Shown here: piece after piece, positions 43,253 to 53,379 of the stretch
Layout of the letters: each line of letters opens with the position of its first letter
Numbering within the stretch: position 1 is the stretch's first letter
Origin: Thermoflexales bacterium
Lineage (GTDB): Bacteria; Chloroflexota; Anaerolineae; J036; Brachytrichaceae
Assembly: GCA_019694215.1 (NCBI GenBank)
Contig: JAIBCK010000009.1
Span: 1-53,560 of the forward strand
Direction: 5' to 3'
DNA: 53,560 nt
Made by a program: the position numbers and the translations under genes
The notes under the pieces: model-generated
What the model was told of the DNA's origin: nothing
Databases searched by the model: none
Seen by the model: only the letters and a program-made list of their open reading frames with translations

Positions 43253-44190
43253 CACGCCAACCACTTCTCTCCCGCAAGCTTCGTTCTGCGCTGGGCACCG
43301 GCCTGCTGCAGCTGGTCATGACCATCGCGGTGATCAGTTTCCTGGTGCCCACGTTCTGGATGGTGTCGTCGTCGCTCAAGGCCAGCACCGAGATCTTCGC
43401 CTCGCCCATCGTGTGGATCCCAAAGCAGCCGATGTGGCGCAACTACGCCGATGTCTTCAATTCGCCGGCGCTGCCCATGCTGCGCTTCGCCTTCAACACG
43501 CTGTTCATCACCGCGCTGGCCGTGCTGGGGGCCGTGATCTCCTCGGCGCTGGTGGGCTACAGCCTGGCCCGCATCAAGTTCCCGGGGCGCGACGTGATCT
43601 TCGCCATGGTCATGGCGACGACGCTGCTGCCCGAGATCGTGATGCTCATCCCGCGCTTCATCATCTTCCGCAACCTGCCCATGTTTGGTGCAGATGACGC
43701 GCTGCAGATCAGCAAGTCGCTGCTCAATGTCCTGCCCTGGCTGGACCGGCCGACCTGGCTGGACACGCCGCTGCCGCTCATCGTGCCGTACTGGCTGGCC
43801 GGGACGGGGCTGTATGTCTTTCTGATGCGGCAGTTCTTCCGCGGCATCCCGATGGAGCTCGAGGAGGCGGCCGTGATGGACGGCGCGTCGCGCTGGCAGA
43901 TCTTCTGGCGCATCCTCATGCCGCTCGCCAAGCCGGCCACGGTCAGCGTCGCGGTGTTCGCGCTCTTCCAGCACTACAACAGCTACCTGGAACCGGTCAT
44001 CTTCCTGAACAACAAGGACAACTGGACGCTGGCGATGGCCCTGCGCGCGTTCAATGACACCTACGCGTCGCAGTGGGAGCTGGTCTTCGCCGCGGCCACG
44101 ATCATGGTCATCCCCATGGTGATCCTGTTCATCGTCGCACAGCGCTACTTCGTCGAAGGCATCGCGACGACCGGCTTCGGCGGACGGTGA
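43249..44190 (+). CDS. ABC sugar transporter permease 2 (MalG/UgpE-like)
   Basis: This 313-aa protein has six membrane segments ('LLQLVMTIAVISFLVPTFWM' onward) and the EAA loop 'EEAAVMDGASRWQIFWRILM'. An extended loop between helices ('FGADDALQISKSLLNVLPWL' and on) is longer than usual. The start at 43249 overlaps the stop of permease 1. No ATPase gene follows, so a shared MsmK/MalK-type ATPase encoded elsewhere is likely, as in many multi-importer genomes. Confidence 0.92.
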   Translation: MTRQPLLSRKLRSALGTGLLQLVMTIAVISFLVPTFWMVSSSLKASTEIFASPIVWIPKQPMWRNYADVFNSPALPMLRFAFNTLFITALAVLGAVISSALVGYSLARIKFPGRDVIFAMVMATTLLPEIVMLIPRFIIFRNLPMFGADDALQISKSLLNVLPWLDRPTWLDTPLPLIVPYWLAGTGLYVFLMRQFFRGIPMELEEAAVMDGASRWQIFWRILMPLAKPATVSVAVFALFQHYNSYLEPVIFLNNKDNWTLAMALRAFNDTYASQWELVFAAATIMVIPMVILFIVAQRYFVEGIATTGFGGR

Positions 44191-44208
44191 GGGGGAGCCT
44201 CATACGTC

Positions 44209-45468
44209 ATGACGAACAGCGTGCGACAAACGCCAACACAACAACCCATGCCTCACCTTGACGCTCTGCTCACCGCGCCGGAGTTCTTCGAGAACCCCTA
44301 CCCGGCCTATCACCAACTGCGCGAACAGGCACCGGTGTACTGGTGCGCGACCTGGAATGCCTGGGTGCTCACGCGCCATGCCGATGTCCAGGCCATCCAG
44401 CGCGATCCGCGCGTGTTCTCCAGCCGCGGGCGCGTCGCCGCCCAGCTCGACCGCCTGCCCGAGCCCGCCCGCAGCCAGGTCGACCTGCTCCGCCGCCACT
44501 ACGCCGTCGGCATCACCCACTCCGATCCGCCCGACCACACCCGTTTGCGCGCCCTGGTGACACGCTCCTTCGCGCCCGCGCTGATCGAGTCCATGCGCCC
44601 CAAGTTCGAGGCGCTCACGGCCGAGCTCATCGAGCAGATCGACATCACGCGCCCCTTCGACGTGATGGCCGCGCTGGCGTATCCCCTGCCCGCAACGGTC
44701 ATTGCCGAGATGCTGGGCGCGCCGGCCAGCGACCGCGACTTGCTCCGAAAGTGGGCGTTCGATGTGAACAACCTGCACGCCCGGCCCGGCCAGCCCGACC
44801 CGGACATCTTCCTGGCCACCCAACGCGGGCTGGCCGACTTCCGCGCCTACCTCGCTGACCTGATCGCCGAGCACCAGCGCCACCCGCGCAACGACGTCCT
44901 CAGCGCGCTGATCGAGGCGCGCGACCAGGGCGACCGGCTGAGCGAGGAGGAGCTCGTTTCGAGCTGCGTCACGCTCTTCGTCGCCGGGCACGAGACCACC
45001 ACGCATGCCCTGTGCAACGGCCTCATCGCGCTGCTGCGCCACCCCGATCAGCTCGAACGGCTGCGCGCGGCACCCGAGCGCCTGCCGCTCGCCTTCGAGG
45101 AGATGCTGCGCTACGACACCTCCGTGCAGCGCAGTGCCCGCCGCATCACCGAGGATGTCGAGATCGGCGGACAGCGCCTGCGGGCCGGCCAGATCGTGCT
45201 CGGGATGATCGGCGCGGCCAACCGCGACCCCGCCGTCTTCAGCGAGCCCGATCGCTTCAACCCGGACCGCGCCGACCTCAAGCACACCAGCTTTGGCTAT
45301 GGCATTCACTTCTGCCTCGGCGCCCCGCTCGCGCGCATGGAGGCGCCCATCGCGCTGCGCGCGCTGCTCACGCGCGCGCCCGGGCTCGCCTTCGATGTCA
45401 GCCACCCACTACAATGGCGCCGCGATGTCGCTCTGCGCGGCGTGGACGCGCTGTGGGTGACAGGCTGA
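44209..45468 (+). CDS. cytochrome P450
   Basis: This 419-aa soluble bacterial P450 has the I-helix oxygen-activation motif AGHETTT, the ExxR motif EEMLR, and the haem loop FGYGIHFCLG with ligand C369, all intact. It resembles bacterial class I P450s served by ferredoxin and reductase; none is encoded here. The start is ATG 44209, 18 nt after the permease and preceded by gggggag. The substrate is unknown. The same strand and short gaps suggest transcription with the sugar importer and the GroEL-like gene. Confidence 0.93.
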   Translation: MTNSVRQTPTQQPMPHLDALLTAPEFFENPYPAYHQLREQAPVYWCATWNAWVLTRHADVQAIQRDPRVFSSRGRVAAQLDRLPEPARSQVDLLRRHYAVGITHSDPPDHTRLRALVTRSFAPALIESMRPKFEALTAELIEQIDITRPFDVMAALAYPLPATVIAEMLGAPASDRDLLRKWAFDVNNLHARPGQPDPDIFLATQRGLADFRAYLADLIAEHQRHPRNDVLSALIEARDQGDRLSEEELVSSCVTLFVAGHETTTHALCNGLIALLRHPDQLERLRAAPERLPLAFEEMLRYDTSVQRSARRITEDVEIGGQRLRAGQIVLGMIGAANRDPAVFSEPDRFNPDRADLKHTSFGYGIHFCLGAPLARMEAPIALRALLTRAPGLAFDVSHPLQWRRDVALRGVDALWVTG

Positions 45469-45474
45469 CGCATC

Positions 45475-47118
45475 TTGAACCCAAACGTTCTTCTTTCACC
45501 TGCTGCCGGCGACGCGCTTTTCCGCGGCTTTGATCGGCTGGCCGAGTTGCTGGCCTGCACGCTCGGCCCCACCCGCGGCCACGCGCTGAGCGAGAGCCTG
45601 ACCAGCCGCAGCAACCGCCCAGAGATCGTCGACGACGCCGCGGTCATCGCGCGCCGCATGATGCAGTTCCCCGACCGCGGCGAGGATGTCGGCGCGATGC
45701 TGCTGCGCCAGCTGGTGTGGCGCGTGCACCAGCGCGTCGGCGACGGCAGCGCCACCGCGGCCGTGATTGCGCAGGCCGTGCTGCGCGCCGGCCGCCGGCT
45801 CGCAGCGGGCGGGGCCGGGGTGATGGCGCTGCGGACCGGCATGGAGAAGGCGTTGTCCGTTGTGCGCACCTCGCTCCACGCCCAGGCCCGTCCCGTGCGC
45901 GACTACGGCGACCTCATCCGAATCGCGCTGACGGCCACCGGCGAGGAGAACCTCAGCGTGGCGCTGGGCGAGATGTTCCACAACCTCGGCGCCGACGCCC
46001 ACATCGACGTCGAGGAATACATCGCGCCCTACATCGAGCGCGACTACCACGAGGGCGGGCGCTGGAAGGCGCGCATCGCGTCGGCCTATCTCTACACCGA
46101 CCCGGCCGCACACAAGGCCGACGTGCACAAGGCCATGGTCGCCCTCTTCGCAGGGGATGTCGAGCGCGTCGATCAGATCGCGCCCCTGCTCCGCCTGGCC
46201 AGCGCGCTCGCGCCGGAGGGCGATCAGGTGCCGGCCATCGCCGTCTTCGCGCACGAGACCCGCGGGGAGGCCCTGGCCACGCTGATCACCAACGCGCAGC
46301 AGAAGCGCCTGCGCGCCGTCGCCGTTGACCTGCGCCGGGCCGGGGCCGAACGCGAGGCCGACTTCGCCGACCTGGCCACGATCACCGGCGCGCGCGTTTT
46401 CGACCCCGTCGCCGGTGACGCGCTCGAGGCGCTGACGGAACGCGACATCGGTTTTGCCGCCCGCGTGCTGGCCAGCCCCACCGACGCCATCGTTGCCGGC
46501 GAGGGTCGCGAGGCCGCCCGCGACGCAGCCATCCGCACGCTGCGCCGCAAAGCTGGGAATAAAGCGTTGGACGAGTCCGCGCGCGACGACGCCCGCTTCC
46601 GCATCGCCCGTCTGATCGGGCAGCTGGGCACGCTCAAGATCGGCGCGCACACCGAGGCCGAGCGCGCCTCACTGCGCCTCAAGGCCGACAAGGGCCTGCG
46701 CATCCTGCCCCGCGCGCTGGAGCAGGGCTGGGTGCCCGGCGGTGGCGTCGCCCTGCTCGTCGCAGCGGATGCCGTGCGCGCCGCGGCCGAGACCTACCCC
46801 GACCGCGAGCATGCCTGGGGCGCGCGTGCGCTGGCCGAAGCGCTCGAAGCGCCCTTCAACCGCCTGCTGAGCAACGCCCGCCTCGAGCCGGCGCCCCTTG
46901 CGGCCACCCTGCGCGCCAAACGCGCCCGCCGCGGCGGCGGGATGTGGGGCTATGACCTGGTTGCCGGTGAGCTACGCAACATGCCTGAGGCCGGCGTGCT
47001 GGAAGCCGCCGGCGTGCTCGAAGACGTCGTCGCGGCCGCCGTCAGCGGTGCGCTGATGGCGCTCACGACAGAAGTCACCGTGTTGCGGGCGGATCCGCCC
47101 ACGATGACCGAGCCCTGA
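45475..47118 (+). CDS. divergent GroEL-like (chaperonin 60) paralogue
   Basis: This 547-aa protein keeps the Cpn60 layout but diverges strongly. Readable landmarks are LGPTRG (GroEL LGPKGRN), '[12 protein letters not shown]' (GroEL ITKDGVSVAREI, Asp52 position kept), [15 protein letters not shown] (89-94 box, GroEL GDGTTTATVLAQAI, Asp87 kept), '[17 protein letters not shown]' and '[16 protein letters not shown]'. The residue at the GroEL Asp398 position is uncertain because a one-residue shift places K or D there. The Gly-Gly-Met tail is absent and no groES is adjacent. I infer a specialised chaperonin for the P450 or importer, not the housekeeping GroEL. The start is TTG 45475, 6 nt after the P450 stop, which is unusual. 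Confidence 0.82.
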   Translation: MNPNVLLSPAAGDALFRGFDRLAELLACTLGPTRGHALSESLTSRSNRPEIVDDAAVIARRMMQFPDRGEDVGAMLLRQLVWRVHQRVGDGSATAAVIAQAVLRAGRRLAAGGAGVMALRTGMEKALSVVRTSLHAQARPVRDYGDLIRIALTATGEENLSVALGEMFHNLGADAHIDVEEYIAPYIERDYHEGGRWKARIASAYLYTDPAAHKADVHKAMVALFAGDVERVDQIAPLLRLASALAPEGDQVPAIAVFAHETRGEALATLITNAQQKRLRAVAVDLRRAGAEREADFADLATITGARVFDPVAGDALEALTERDIGFAARVLASPTDAIVAGEGREAARDAAIRTLRRKAGNKALDESARDDARFRIARLIGQLGTLKIGAHTEAERASLRLKADKGLRILPRALEQGWVPGGGVALLVAADAVRAAAETYPDREHAWGARALAEALEAPFNRLLSNARLEPAPLAATLRAKRARRGGGMWGYDLVAGELRNMPEAGVLEAAGVLEDVVAAAVSGALMALTTEVTVLRADPPTMTEP

Positions 47119-47126
47119 CGCGCCGG

Positions 47127-48086
47127 TCAGTACATCCGACGCAGGGTGTCCTCGATGTCGGGCTCGCGCACCGTCAGGTCGGCCAACGTATAACGCTCAC
47201 TCAGCCGCCCGATCAGCGCGGCCGCGGTGACGCCACGCCCGAAGCGAAAGACCGCCCGCCGGCCCTCGCGCGATTCCAGCGTCGCGCCCTCGACGGCCAC
47301 TTCGGCGTAGTCGTCGGCGAAGTCGACCTGCAGCGCGCGGTCGCCGCCATACCGCTCGACCAGCTCGCTCAACGCGCCGTCGTAGCGCGTGCGGCCATGG
47401 TCGATGACGATCACCCGCTCGCACAACTGTTCGATGTCAGACAGATCGTGCGTGGTCAGCAGCACGGTCACGCCGCGCTCGCGGTTGATCTCGCGGATGA
47501 AGGCGCGGATGCGGTCCTTGGCCACCACGTCCAGCCCGATGGTCGGCTCGTCGAGGAAGAGCAGGCCGGGATCATGCATCAGCGCCGCCGCCAGGTTGGC
47601 GCGCATGAGCTGGCCCAGCGACAGATCGCGCGCGGGCTTGAAGCGGAACTCATCGAGGTCGAGCAGCGCGCGGAAGCGGGTGAGGTTCTCGGCAAAGCGC
47701 GCAGGCGGCACGCGATACACATGCCGCAGCAGGTCGAGCGACTCCTGCACCGGCAGATCCCACCACAGCGTGTTGCGCTGCCCAAACACCACGCCGATCC
47801 CGGCGACGTGCTGGCGCCGCTCGCGCCACGGCACCCGGCCGGCCACGCGCAGCGTCCCGGCAGTCGGCGTCAGGATGCCGGTCATCATCTTGATCGTCGT
47901 CGACTTGCCCGCGCCGTTTGGGCCGAGATAGCCCACGACCTCGCCGCGGCCGATGGCCAGGCTGATCGCGTCGACGGCGGTGACCGTCTTCCACGTCCGC
48001 GCCCAGGGCAGGCTGCGCCCCTCGGGCTTCAGCGCCACGCGAAAGGTTTTGGTCAGGTTTTCGAGCGCGATGATGGGTTGTGTCAT
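47127..48086 (-). CDS. ABC-2 exporter ATP-binding protein
   Basis: This 319-aa ATPase has Walker A GPNGAGKST, a Q-loop near 'GVVFGQRNTLWWDLPVQESL', the signature LSLGQLMRA (LSGGQ variant), Walker B LLFLDEPTIGLD and the H-loop TTHDLSDIE. The extended N-terminus and C-terminal regulatory segment ('RRAVFRFGRGVTAAALIGRL') are typical of the DrrA/NatA/YhaQ kind. It should power the two permeases upstream in the operon (4-nt gap). The start is ATG 48086; a longer frame overlaps the permease. The GroEL-like gene converges on it with only 8 nt between stops. Confidence 0.93.
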   Translation of the reverse strand: MTQPIIALENLTKTFRVALKPEGRSLPWARTWKTVTAVDAISLAIGRGEVVGYLGPNGAGKSTTIKMMTGILTPTAGTLRVAGRVPWRERRQHVAGIGVVFGQRNTLWWDLPVQESLDLLRHVYRVPPARFAENLTRFRALLDLDEFRFKPARDLSLGQLMRANLAAALMHDPGLLFLDEPTIGLDVVAKDRIRAFIREINRERGVTVLLTTHDLSDIEQLCERVIVIDHGRTRYDGALSELVERYGGDRALQVDFADDYAEVAVEGATLESREGRRAVFRFGRGVTAAALIGRLSERYTLADLTVREPDIEDTLRRMY

Positions 48087-48090
48087 GGGG

Positions 48091-48885
48091 TCAGGCTCCT
48101 GTCGAGGTGTAGTGGCGCAGTCCCCACTTGAAGACAAGCAGGGACATGCCCAGCGCGCCCAGCCCGACGGCCGGGGCGAGAAAGGACACCCAGCCCGGCA
48201 GGCCGAGGGGATCGGGCAGGTCGAAGAAATACAGGGCCGGGTAGTACACGACCACGGCCGTTGGGATGACAAAGGTGAAGAAGCGACGCAGCCAACGGTC
48301 AAAGATCGGCAGCGGATACGAGTTCAGCGCCGTCCCACCATACGTGAAGACGTTGACGACCTCCAGCCCCTGCACGGTCCAGAACGACGCCGTCGCCCCG
48401 GCGATGAACAACGCGCCGTAGAAAAGCACGGCGCTGACCAGCACCACCGGCAGATACAGCAGCTTGGCCGGCGTCCAGGCCAGGGCGAGCACGTGGTTGG
48501 CGTAGGCGAAAACCAGTGCGCCCTGCGCGATGCGGCCCAGCCGCCGCAACATGATGTCCGACGCGAAGATCTGCGCGATCAGATTGACCGGGCGCAGCAG
48601 ATACATGTCGAGCGTGCCGCGCCGAATGTGCTGACCGAAAACGGCCGGGTCAAAGCCGCCAAAGAGCATGTCCATGCTGCCAAATGCGATCTCGGTCAGC
48701 CCCCACAGAAAGGCGACCTGACCCATCGACCAGCCGGCCAGGCTGCCAAAGCGGTCAAACGTCAGCGCCAGCGCGACGAACTCCAGCCCGTTCCCCGCCA
48801 GCGCCGAGAGCGCGTCAACCAGCAGCGAGGCGCGGTAGCGGGCCTGCGCGCGCAGTGTTGCGGACGCCAAACGTATGAAGATCAT
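48091..48885 (-). CDS. ABC-2 permease (DUF990/ABC2_membrane_6-like)
   Basis: This 264-aa protein has six membrane segments, including '[20 protein letters not shown]', '[20 protein letters not shown]' and '[20 protein letters not shown]'. It matches ABC-2-type permeases that work in pairs. A strong Shine-Dalgarno (aaggagg) sits 6 nt before the ATG, inside the end of the previous gene. It is the second gene of a three-gene exporter operon; the cargo is unknown (antibiotic, lipid or polysaccharide are possibilities). Confidence 0.88.
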   Translation of the reverse strand: MIFIRLASATLRAQARYRASLLVDALSALAGNGLEFVALALTFDRFGSLAGWSMGQVAFLWGLTEIAFGSMDMLFGGFDPAVFGQHIRRGTLDMYLLRPVNLIAQIFASDIMLRRLGRIAQGALVFAYANHVLALAWTPAKLLYLPVVLVSAVLFYGALFIAGATASFWTVQGLEVVNVFTYGGTALNSYPLPIFDRWLRRFFTFVIPTAVVVYYPALYFFDLPDPLGLPGWVSFLAPAVGLGALGMSLLVFKWGLRHYTSTGA

Positions 48886-48887
48886 CG

Positions 48888-49685
48888 TCAGCCTCCTTGC
48901 GTGGTCAGCCGCCGGACTCCGGCAGTGAAGGTGGCCTGCGCCAGGGCGTACAGGGCCAGCGCCCAGAACGCCTGGACGGCCACGGCCACAAGCGCCTCCG
49001 GCCCGCGCAGCGCATTGGAGAAGACATCCAGCGGCGTTGCGACCATCCCCGCGAACGGCAGCCAGCGCAGGACGCCGGCCAGCGCGTCCGGAAAGAGGCT
49101 GAGCGGCATGAGAAAGCCGGTGAAGAAGGTGGCACTAAAGATCGCCAGCCGCGCGAATCCCGTCCCGTCCGTCACCCAGAATCCCAGAATGCTGAACAGG
49201 AAGCGCCAGGTGAACGACAGAAACCAGGCCAGGGCGAACGAAAGGATGAAGATCAACAGTTGTCCGATATCGGCCGGTCCCACCAGCGGATAGACCAGCG
49301 CGAAGGCGAGCATGATGGGGATGGCCCGCAGAAACAGCTGCGCAATGGCCCGGCCGAAGTCCTGCGCCGCCCACAGGCCAAAGAAGTCGATCGGACGCTG
49401 CAGGTCGGCGACGACTTCCCCGCCCTTGAGCGCGCGGACCAGGTCCCACCACCCCCACAGCGCCACCCAGCCAATGATCGCCTGCGCGCAGGCGAGATAG
49501 GTCACCGCCTTCGCCAGGTCGTAGCCCGCGGGCGCAGCTGCGGGATTTGCGTTGTACAGCGCCACCATCACCGACACCCGGATCACGCCAAAGAAGAAGT
49601 TCGTGATCAGGCCGGCCAGATTGGCGCCGCGGTATCGGAACTGCCGCGCGAGGGAGGCGCGCGCCAGGGCCAGATAGGCATTCAT
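48888..49685 (-). CDS. ABC-2 permease (first gene of exporter operon)
   Basis: This 265-aa protein has six membrane segments, starting '[20 protein letters not shown]', with '[20 protein letters not shown]' and '[20 protein letters not shown]'. It has the same fold family as the next gene, only 2 nt away, so the two likely form a heterodimeric exporter channel with the ATPase. A TACAAT box on the minus strand at 49806-49811 implies a leader of about 115 nt. Confidence 0.87.
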   Translation of the reverse strand: MNAYLALARASLARQFRYRGANLAGLITNFFFGVIRVSVMVALYNANPAAAPAGYDLAKAVTYLACAQAIIGWVALWGWWDLVRALKGGEVVADLQRPIDFFGLWAAQDFGRAIAQLFLRAIPIMLAFALVYPLVGPADIGQLLIFILSFALAWFLSFTWRFLFSILGFWVTDGTGFARLAIFSATFFTGFLMPLSLFPDALAGVLRWLPFAGMVATPLDVFSNALRGPEALVAVAVQAFWALALYALAQATFTAGVRRLTTQGG

Positions 49686-49805
49686 GCGAGGTCACCTGGG
49701 AATGAACGCGTGGCCTGCAAGTGGCCTCGCCAGACAGCGGACGATCCTCACGCGACGGTCACGGAGGAGAGGGCGGCGCCCCGGGCCGGGGCGGAAAAGC
49801 GCCCG

Positions 49806-49838
49806 ATTGTAGCGCGACTCCGCGCGAGCCGCTACAAT
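49806..49838. promoter_or_regulatory. divergent TACAAT promoters (exporter / typA)
   Basis: Minus-strand TACAAT (49806-49811) faces the exporter operon. Plus-strand TACAAT (49833-49838) faces typA, ending 12 nt before its ATG. Both read CGCTACAATC, an almost symmetrical arrangement. Confidence 0.55.
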
Positions 49839-49850
49839 CAGGCCCCGCTT

Positions 49851-51719
49851 ATGCCAATCCAGGAACGAAAAGACATCCGCAACATCGCCATCATCGCGCA
49901 CGTCGATCATGGCAAAACCACGCTCGTCGATGCCATGCTCCGGCAGGCGCACGTCTTCCGCGACAACCAGGTCGTGCAGGAACGCGTCATGGACTCGAAC
50001 GATCTCGAGCGTGAACGCGGCATCACCATCCTCGCCAAGAATACGGCCCTGACCTATCGCGGCGTCAAGATCAACATCGTCGACACCCCCGGCCACGCCG
50101 ACTTCGGCGGCGAGGTGGAGCGCGTGCTCAACATGGTCGATGGCGTGCTGCTGCTCGTCGACGCCGTCGATGGCCCCATGCCGCAGACGCGTTTCGTCCT
50201 GCGCAAGGCGCTCGAGCTCGGCCACCGCGCCATCGTCGTCGTCAACAAGATCGACCGGCCAACCTCGCGGCCCTCCTTCGTCACCAACGCGACCTTTGAC
50301 CTGTTCATCGAGCTCGGCGCCAGTGACACGCAGGCCGAGTTCCCGATCATCTACACCAACGCCATCGAGGGCAAGTCGTGGCGTCTGCCGCCCGCGCCCT
50401 TCTCCACCAGCCAGCCGCTGGAGGGCGATGGCATCGACTTGCAGCCGCTCTTTGACACCATCCTGTCGTATCTCAACGGCCCGCTGGTCGACCCGGATGC
50501 GCCGCCGCAGATGCTCGTCACCGCGCTGAGCTACGACGACTACAAGGGCCGCATCGCCATTGGCCGGCTCTTTGCCGGTCGCCTCAATCGCAACCAGGAC
50601 GTGATCCGCATCACAACAGATGGCGATCAGTTCAAGGCCCGGCTGGCCACCGTCTTCACGCACCAGGGCCTCGAACGCATCGAAGTCGACACCGTGACCT
50701 CGGGCGACATCGTCGCCATCACCGGCCTGCCGGACATCTTCATCGGCGAGACCATCGCCGACCCGGTCGCCCCGGCCGCGCTTCCGCCCATCCGCGTCGA
50801 GGAGCCGACCGTGCGCATGGTGTTTGGCGTCAACACCTCGCCCTTCACGGGCAAGGAAGGCCAGTGGGGCACCTCACGCAAGCTGCGCGAACGGCTGTAC
50901 AACGAGCTGGAGCAGAACGTCGCCCTGCGCGTGGAGGACGGCGCGTCCGCCGACAGCTTCATCGTGAGCGGACGCGGCGAGCTGCACCTGGTCATCCTGA
51001 TCGAGACCATGCGCCGCGAGGGCTACGAGTTCCAGGTCGGCAAGCCGGAGGTCATCTACAAGAGGGGGCCCAACGGTGAAATCCTGGAACCATTCGAGGA
51101 GCTGTATGTCGACGTGCCCGAGGAGTATCTCGGCGCGATGATGGACATGCTGGGAACGCGCCAGGGCCAGATGCAGGACATGAAGCACGGCGACAACAAC
51201 GTCACCATGCACTACCGCGTCCCCACCCGCGGCCTGCTCGGCTTCCGCAGCGCCGCGCTGACCGCGACGCGCGGAACGGTCGTCACCAACACGCTTTTTG
51301 CCGGTTACTTCCCGATGGCGGGCAACATCCGCCAGCGCGACCGCGGCTCGCTCATCGCGTGGGAGGACGGCATGGCCGTCACCTACGGCCTGCGCAACGC
51401 CTGGGAGCGCGGCATCCTCTTCATCGAGGCCATGACGCCGGTCTACGAGGGCATGATCGTCGGCGAGCACGCCCGGCCTGACGACCTCGAAGTCAACGTC
51501 GCCAAGACCAAGCAGCTGACCAACTTCCGCACCCGCGCCGTCGAGCATGACACCAGCCGCCTGCCGCCGATCCGGCGCATGACGTTGGACGACTGCATCG
51601 AGTTCATCAACGACGACGAGCTGGTCGAGGTCACCCCGCAGAACGTGCGCATGCGCAAGAAGATCCTCAAGAAGGATGACCGCCAGAAAGTCCTGGCGTC
51701 GCTCAAGAAATCGGAGTAG
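49851..51719 (+). CDS. typA: ribosome-binding GTPase TypA/BipA
   Basis: This 622-aa translational GTPase acts in stress, cold adaptation and 50S assembly. G1 is AHVDHGKTT, followed by [22 protein letters not shown] and NKIDRP. EF-G-like domains II, III and V follow, and the C-terminal BipA-specific domain includes '[20 protein letters not shown]' and 'ECIE-like [17 protein letters not shown]'. The sequence is complete and highly conserved. The ATG at 49851 is fixed by homology; the upstream open frame is antisense to the exporter gene. Confidence 0.97.
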   Translation: MPIQERKDIRNIAIIAHVDHGKTTLVDAMLRQAHVFRDNQVVQERVMDSNDLERERGITILAKNTALTYRGVKINIVDTPGHADFGGEVERVLNMVDGVLLLVDAVDGPMPQTRFVLRKALELGHRAIVVVNKIDRPTSRPSFVTNATFDLFIELGASDTQAEFPIIYTNAIEGKSWRLPPAPFSTSQPLEGDGIDLQPLFDTILSYLNGPLVDPDAPPQMLVTALSYDDYKGRIAIGRLFAGRLNRNQDVIRITTDGDQFKARLATVFTHQGLERIEVDTVTSGDIVAITGLPDIFIGETIADPVAPAALPPIRVEEPTVRMVFGVNTSPFTGKEGQWGTSRKLRERLYNELEQNVALRVEDGASADSFIVSGRGELHLVILIETMRREGYEFQVGKPEVIYKRGPNGEILEPFEELYVDVPEEYLGAMMDMLGTRQGQMQDMKHGDNNVTMHYRVPTRGLLGFRSAALTATRGTVVTNTLFAGYFPMAGNIRQRDRGSLIAWEDGMAVTYGLRNAWERGILFIEAMTPVYEGMIVGEHARPDDLEVNVAKTKQLTNFRTRAVEHDTSRLPPIRRMTLDDCIEFINDDELVEVTPQNVRMRKKILKKDDRQKVLASLKKSE

Positions 51720-51755
51720 CCGGGCGACCCGCAACCCGGGTCGCCTACGCGCTGA

Positions 51756-51761
51756 TACACT
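51756..51761 (+). promoter_or_regulatory. extended -10 of dnaX (leaderless)
   Basis: TGATACACT: the hexamer TACACT ends exactly 6 nt before the GTG start of dnaX. Confidence 0.6.
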
Positions 51762-51767
51762 AGCCCT

Positions 51768-53363
51768 GTGGCACAGGCGCTCTATCGAAAGTGGCGGCCC
51801 TCCGCGTTTGAGGACGTGGTCGGGCAGGACCACGTCACCACCACGCTCAAGAACCAGATCGCGACCGGGCGGATCGGGCACGCCTATCTCTTTGTCGGCT
51901 CGCGCGGCTGCGGCAAGACCACCAGCGCGCGGATTTTCGCCAAGGAGATCGGGCTGTCCGAGCTGCGCGCGAAGGACGCCAACCGGGCCAAGCAGATCGC
52001 CGACGCCATCGCCGAGGGCCGCCACCTCGACCTGATCGAGATCGATGCGGCCTCGCACACCTCGGTCGATGACATCCGCGACCTGCGCGACAAGGTCGCC
52101 TACCAGCCCAGCGAGTTGCGCTTCAAGGTCTACATCATCGACGAGGTCCACATGCTCTCGACCTCGGCCTTCAACGCGCTGCTCAAGACGCTGGAGGAGC
52201 CCCCGCCCCACGTCGTCTTCATCCTGGCCACGACCGATCCGCAGAAGATCCCGGCCACGGTGCTGTCGCGCTGCCAGCGCTTCAATTTCCGCCGCATCCC
52301 CGTCACCGAGATCGTGGCGCGCCTTCGCACGTTGTGCGATCGCGAGGGCATCGAGGCCGAGGACGGCGCGCTGACGCTGATCGCCCGGCACGCCACCGGC
52401 GCGCTGCGCGATGCCGAGAGCCTGCTCGACCAACTCGCCTCGTCAAGCTCGATGCGCATCACGGCCAAGGACGTGCGCGATACCCTCGGGGCGACCGACA
52501 CCGCCACCGTGCGCGCGCTCATCGATGGCCTGCTCAAGGCCGATATCGCGACCGGGCTGGACGCCATTCAAGCCGCCGTCGACCACGGCGCCGATGCGCG
52601 CCAGCTCGCCCGCCAGACCATCGACCAGCTGCGCGCCATCCTGCAGGCCCGCGTGAGCGGCCGTCCGGTCGCGGCCGGCGAGATGAGCGAGGCCGAGAAG
52701 CACGACCTGGCCGCCTTTGCCGAGCGCGCCAACGCCGGCTTGCTCATGCGCGGGGTGCGTGCCTTCTCGAACGCGATCAACGAGATGCGCTCCAGCACCG
52801 ACGCCCAGATGCAGCTCGAGCTGGCGTATCTGGAGTGCGTGTTGGCGCCCGCGGCAACCGCCGTCGTCGCGCCGACGCCGTCCGACGATGCGGTCGCGAG
52901 CACCGCGACGCCCGGCGGCGCTGGCACCCGCGGCCCGGCCGCTGGAAGCGCAAAGCAGCACCACGTTCAGACTTCAACCGCGGAGACGGAACCCAGCACG
53001 GCGCATGTCAGCGCCGATCTGCCGGCCGCCGCCGCCGGAAGCCCACTCGAAACCCTCCGCGCGCAATGGCCACAGCTGCTCAAGGACCTCAAGGCCAGCA
53101 ACCCGCCCATCGCCTCCATCCTCGGCTACTGCCAGCTGTGGAGCGTTGAGGGCGAGGTCGTCCAGATCAAGGCCAGCCAGGAATGGCAGCGCTCGCGGCT
53201 GGAGGACACGGCCAACAAGGGCCGCCTGAACGCCGCGCTGAGCAAGCTGGTCGGAAGCCGCATGACCGCCCGCGTCTTCGTCGGTCAGGCCCCCGTCGAT
53301 CCGGCGACCGACCCCATCGTGCGCAAAGCCGAGGAACTCGGCGGCCGCGTGCGCAAGTCCTGA
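51768..53363 (+). CDS. dnaX: DNA polymerase III subunit tau/gamma, zinc site absent
   Basis: This 531-aa clamp-loader ATPase has Walker A GSRGCGKT (44-51), Walker B/DEVH (125-128), sensor ATTDPQK and the SRC arginine-finger motif (167-169). The family's four zinc-binding cysteines after Walker A (pattern Cx8Cx2Cx2C) are missing: residues 59-86 contain none and read 'KEIGLSELRAKDANRAKQIA' onward. Domain III and a shorter tau-like C-terminus follow a Pro/Ala/Thr linker. The start is the GTG at 51768, fixed by the family N-terminus ALYRKWRP and the -10 box. I see no A-rich slippery site for a gamma frameshift. Confidence 0.93.
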   Translation: MAQALYRKWRPSAFEDVVGQDHVTTTLKNQIATGRIGHAYLFVGSRGCGKTTSARIFAKEIGLSELRAKDANRAKQIADAIAEGRHLDLIEIDAASHTSVDDIRDLRDKVAYQPSELRFKVYIIDEVHMLSTSAFNALLKTLEEPPPHVVFILATTDPQKIPATVLSRCQRFNFRRIPVTEIVARLRTLCDREGIEAEDGALTLIARHATGALRDAESLLDQLASSSSMRITAKDVRDTLGATDTATVRALIDGLLKADIATGLDAIQAAVDHGADARQLARQTIDQLRAILQARVSGRPVAAGEMSEAEKHDLAAFAERANAGLLMRGVRAFSNAINEMRSSTDAQMQLELAYLECVLAPAATAVVAPTPSDDAVASTATPGGAGTRGPAAGSAKQHHVQTSTAETEPSTAHVSADLPAAAAGSPLETLRAQWPQLLKDLKASNPPIASILGYCQLWSVEGEVVQIKASQEWQRSRLEDTANKGRLNAALSKLVGSRMTARVFVGQAPVDPATDPIVRKAEELGGRVRKS

Positions 53364-53379
53364 CCGCCCAGCACTCCGC

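Noticed and set aside
51768-53363. Programmed frameshift producing gamma from dnaX
   Set aside because: No A-rich slippery heptamer was seen in the region where it would be expected.
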